64,000 bases of DNA. Origin: VAZQ01 sp963712565. Lineage in GTDB: Bacteria > Pseudomonadota > Alphaproteobacteria > Rhizobiales > Xanthobacteraceae. Below are positions 62,771 through 64,000 of this stretch, in pieces. Within the stretch, counting starts at the first letter, position 1, and every line of letters starts with the position of its first letter. Position numbers and translations under genes: made by a program. The notes below the pieces were generated by a model. It made no database searches. It saw nothing but the letters and a program-made list of their open reading frames with translations, and had not been told where the DNA came from. The DNA lies in contig CAVQIP010000068.1 of NCBI GenBank assembly GCA_963712565.1, positions 76,892 through 140,891 on the forward strand. Reading direction: 5' to 3'.

Positions 62771-63777
62771 AGCGGGCGCGAGAGGGCGGGATCCCAGTAA
62801 AACTTCCCCACCGCAGACATTTTCTGCATCTGGCTGCGGGCGCTGCCGCGTTTCCGGCCGTGTCGCGCTTTGCTTGGGCGCAAGGCTATCCGGAGCGGCC
62901 GGTGCACATCTTGGTCGGATATGCGCCTGGAGGCGGGAACGACATCGTCGCGCGCCTGATCGGTCAATGGCTGTCGGAGCGGCTCGGCCAGCCCTTTGTC
63001 ATCGAGAACCGGCCGGGCGCGGGCACGAACATTGCGACCGAAGCTGTCGTGCGCGCGCCTGCAGACGGCCACACGCTTCTCCTGACCTCTTTGGCGAACG
63101 CAGTCAACGCGACGCTCTACGACAAGCTCAGTTACGACTTCATGCGTGACGTCGCGCCAGTTGTCGCTTTTCTACGCGTCCCGAATCTCGTGGCAGTGCA
63201 TCCCTCGGTTCCCGCCGAAACGCTCGCTGAATTTGTTGCCTATGCCAAAGCCAATCCCGGCAAAGTCAACATGGGTTCGGGCGGCACCGGAGGACCCGTC
63301 CATATGACCGGGGCGTTGTTCAATTTGATGACCGGCCTGAAAATGCAGCACGTTCCGTATCGCGGTGAGGCGCTGGCGCTCGCCGACTTGATTGCCGGGC
63401 AGGTGCAGGTGGTATTCGGCAGCTTGCCCGCGTCACTTCAGTACGTCAGGGCCGGCAAAGTGCGCGCGCTGGCGGTGACCACGACGACGCGCGCGGGGGC
63501 GTTGCCGAATCTTCCGATCGCTGCCGATGTTGTCCCGGGCTATGAGGCGAGCACGTGGTACGGTATCGTCGCGCCCAAGAACACGCCCGCGGAAATCATT
63601 GAACAACTCAATAGAGAGATCAATGCCGGCCTCGCCGATCCGGCGTTGAGGAAACGACTGGGCGAGTTGGGCGGTATGGCAATTGGAGGCTCACCTGCCG
63701 ACTTGGGTAGGCTCATTGCCGAGGAAACCGAGAAGTGGGGCAAGGTGATCCGGGCTGCCAACATCAAGCCGGAATGA
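62767..63777 (+). CDS. Bug-family (TctC) tripartite tricarboxylate transporter binding protein
   Basis: A 336-aa periplasmic protein with a twin-basic, possibly Tat-like leader (PHRRHFLHLAAGAAAFPAVS). The Bug signature is PVHILVGYAPGGGNDIVARL, followed by QPFVIENRPGAGTNIATEAV and GSGGTGGPVHMTGALFN. Translation is coupled to the serine hydrolase by a 4-nt overlap, an uncommon pairing. No TctA or TctB gene is in the window. Confidence 0.92.
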   Translation: MKRAREGGIPVKLPHRRHFLHLAAGAAAFPAVSRFAWAQGYPERPVHILVGYAPGGGNDIVARLIGQWLSERLGQPFVIENRPGAGTNIATEAVVRAPADGHTLLLTSLANAVNATLYDKLSYDFMRDVAPVVAFLRVPNLVAVHPSVPAETLAEFVAYAKANPGKVNMGSGGTGGPVHMTGALFNLMTGLKMQHVPYRGEALALADLIAGQVQVVFGSLPASLQYVRAGKVRALAVTTTTRAGALPNLPIAADVVPGYEASTWYGIVAPKNTPAEIIEQLNREINAGLADPALRKRLGELGGMAIGGSPADLGRLIAEETEKWGKVIRAANIKPE

Positions 63778-64000
63778 TCCGAGGATCCTCCGGACAATCC
63801 ATAAATTCCGTTAGAAAATGTCGGCTTATGGCAGCTAACGGAGGTGCGAGGCGACCGCCCCCATGTCCGCTTGGGAGGGGCGAAGCGGACCTAGCCTAAG
63901 TGAGAGCTTTTGACCCATCTCGGGCATGGGGCAGCATCTTGTGCTGCGATAGTGAACTCGGTTTTGGCGCCTACCAAAAAGATCGTTTAGGCCGGTACGA
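63778..64000. other. Right-edge non-coding stretch with two short hairpins
   Basis: After the Bug stop, CCGTTAG (63808) pairs with CTAACGG (63835), and GTCCGCTT (63865) pairs with AAGCGGAC (63883). The GTCCGCTT hairpin followed by TTTTGACCCA is reminiscent of dispersed repeats in Bradyrhizobium-like genomes. No gene is seen up to the window end. Confidence 0.45.

Overview
The window is GC-rich, densely coded chromosomal DNA from an alphaproteobacterium, most likely Hyphomicrobiales (Xanthobacteraceae/Nitrobacteraceae-like). The evidence is a lanthanide-type methanol dehydrogenase module, bacterial genes for methanofuran- and methanopterin-type C1 cofactors, many Bug/NMT1-type solute-binding proteins, and small proteins and REP-like hairpins typical of that order. 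No rRNA, tRNA, transposase, phage gene or CRISPR array was seen.

1-12.4 kb is a quinoprotein (PQQ) oxidation region. It holds XoxF with the Asp pair diagnostic of lanthanide enzymes, its cytochrome c and XoxJ-type periplasmic protein, a CxxxCW rhodanese-like protein, a SoxYZ-like carrier, a 'quinoprotein relay' metallo-hydrolase, a pentapeptide-repeat protein cut by the window edge, and a small exported Cys protein. Facing it is a five-gene operon, 12345 down to 7894, equivalent to the Pseudomonas PedA1A2BC ABC system linked to rare-earth-dependent growth, plus one unknown protein. Divergent from this operon, 12.6-17.0 kb carries five packed genes for methanofuran/tetrahydromethanopterin-type cofactors, including an MfnB-FolB fusion. 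Methanol oxidation, probable metal import and the cofactors for formaldehyde oxidation are therefore adjacent.

17-22 kb holds GST, RidA, LVIVD-repeat, gentisate-dioxygenase-like cupin and solute-binding genes on one strand, resembling an aromatic or ring-cleavage operon. 22.6-27.9 kb is an RND efflux pump with a TetR regulator and two matching candidate operators. 28-41 kb is a transport-rich catabolic region: a Bug binding protein, a MetE-like enzyme, two NitT/TauT-type ABC importers, an M24 (creatinase-like) protein, an Ldh-type oxidoreductase and a carboxymuconolactone-decarboxylase-like protein.

41-54 kb is mostly housekeeping and envelope functions: L,D-transpeptidase, EttA, trans-aconitate methyltransferase, an HPF-like protein with a cold-shock domain, a frameshifted lytic transglycosylase, an S1/P1 nuclease and a flavin monooxygenase. 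It also contains two tandem paralogues of an unrecognised small protein and two of the three copies of a 145-bp MITE-like repeat. 54-64 kb has a polytopic membrane protein, a GNAT protein with a probable degenerate HATPase domain, a Crp-type regulator with three near-identical candidate operators, two 29-aa membrane microproteins (one just before 54 kb), and a class-C serine hydrolase overlapping a Bug binding protein.

Starts were chosen by Shine-Dalgarno position and translational overlap. Functions come from recognising family motifs by eye; no searches were run.
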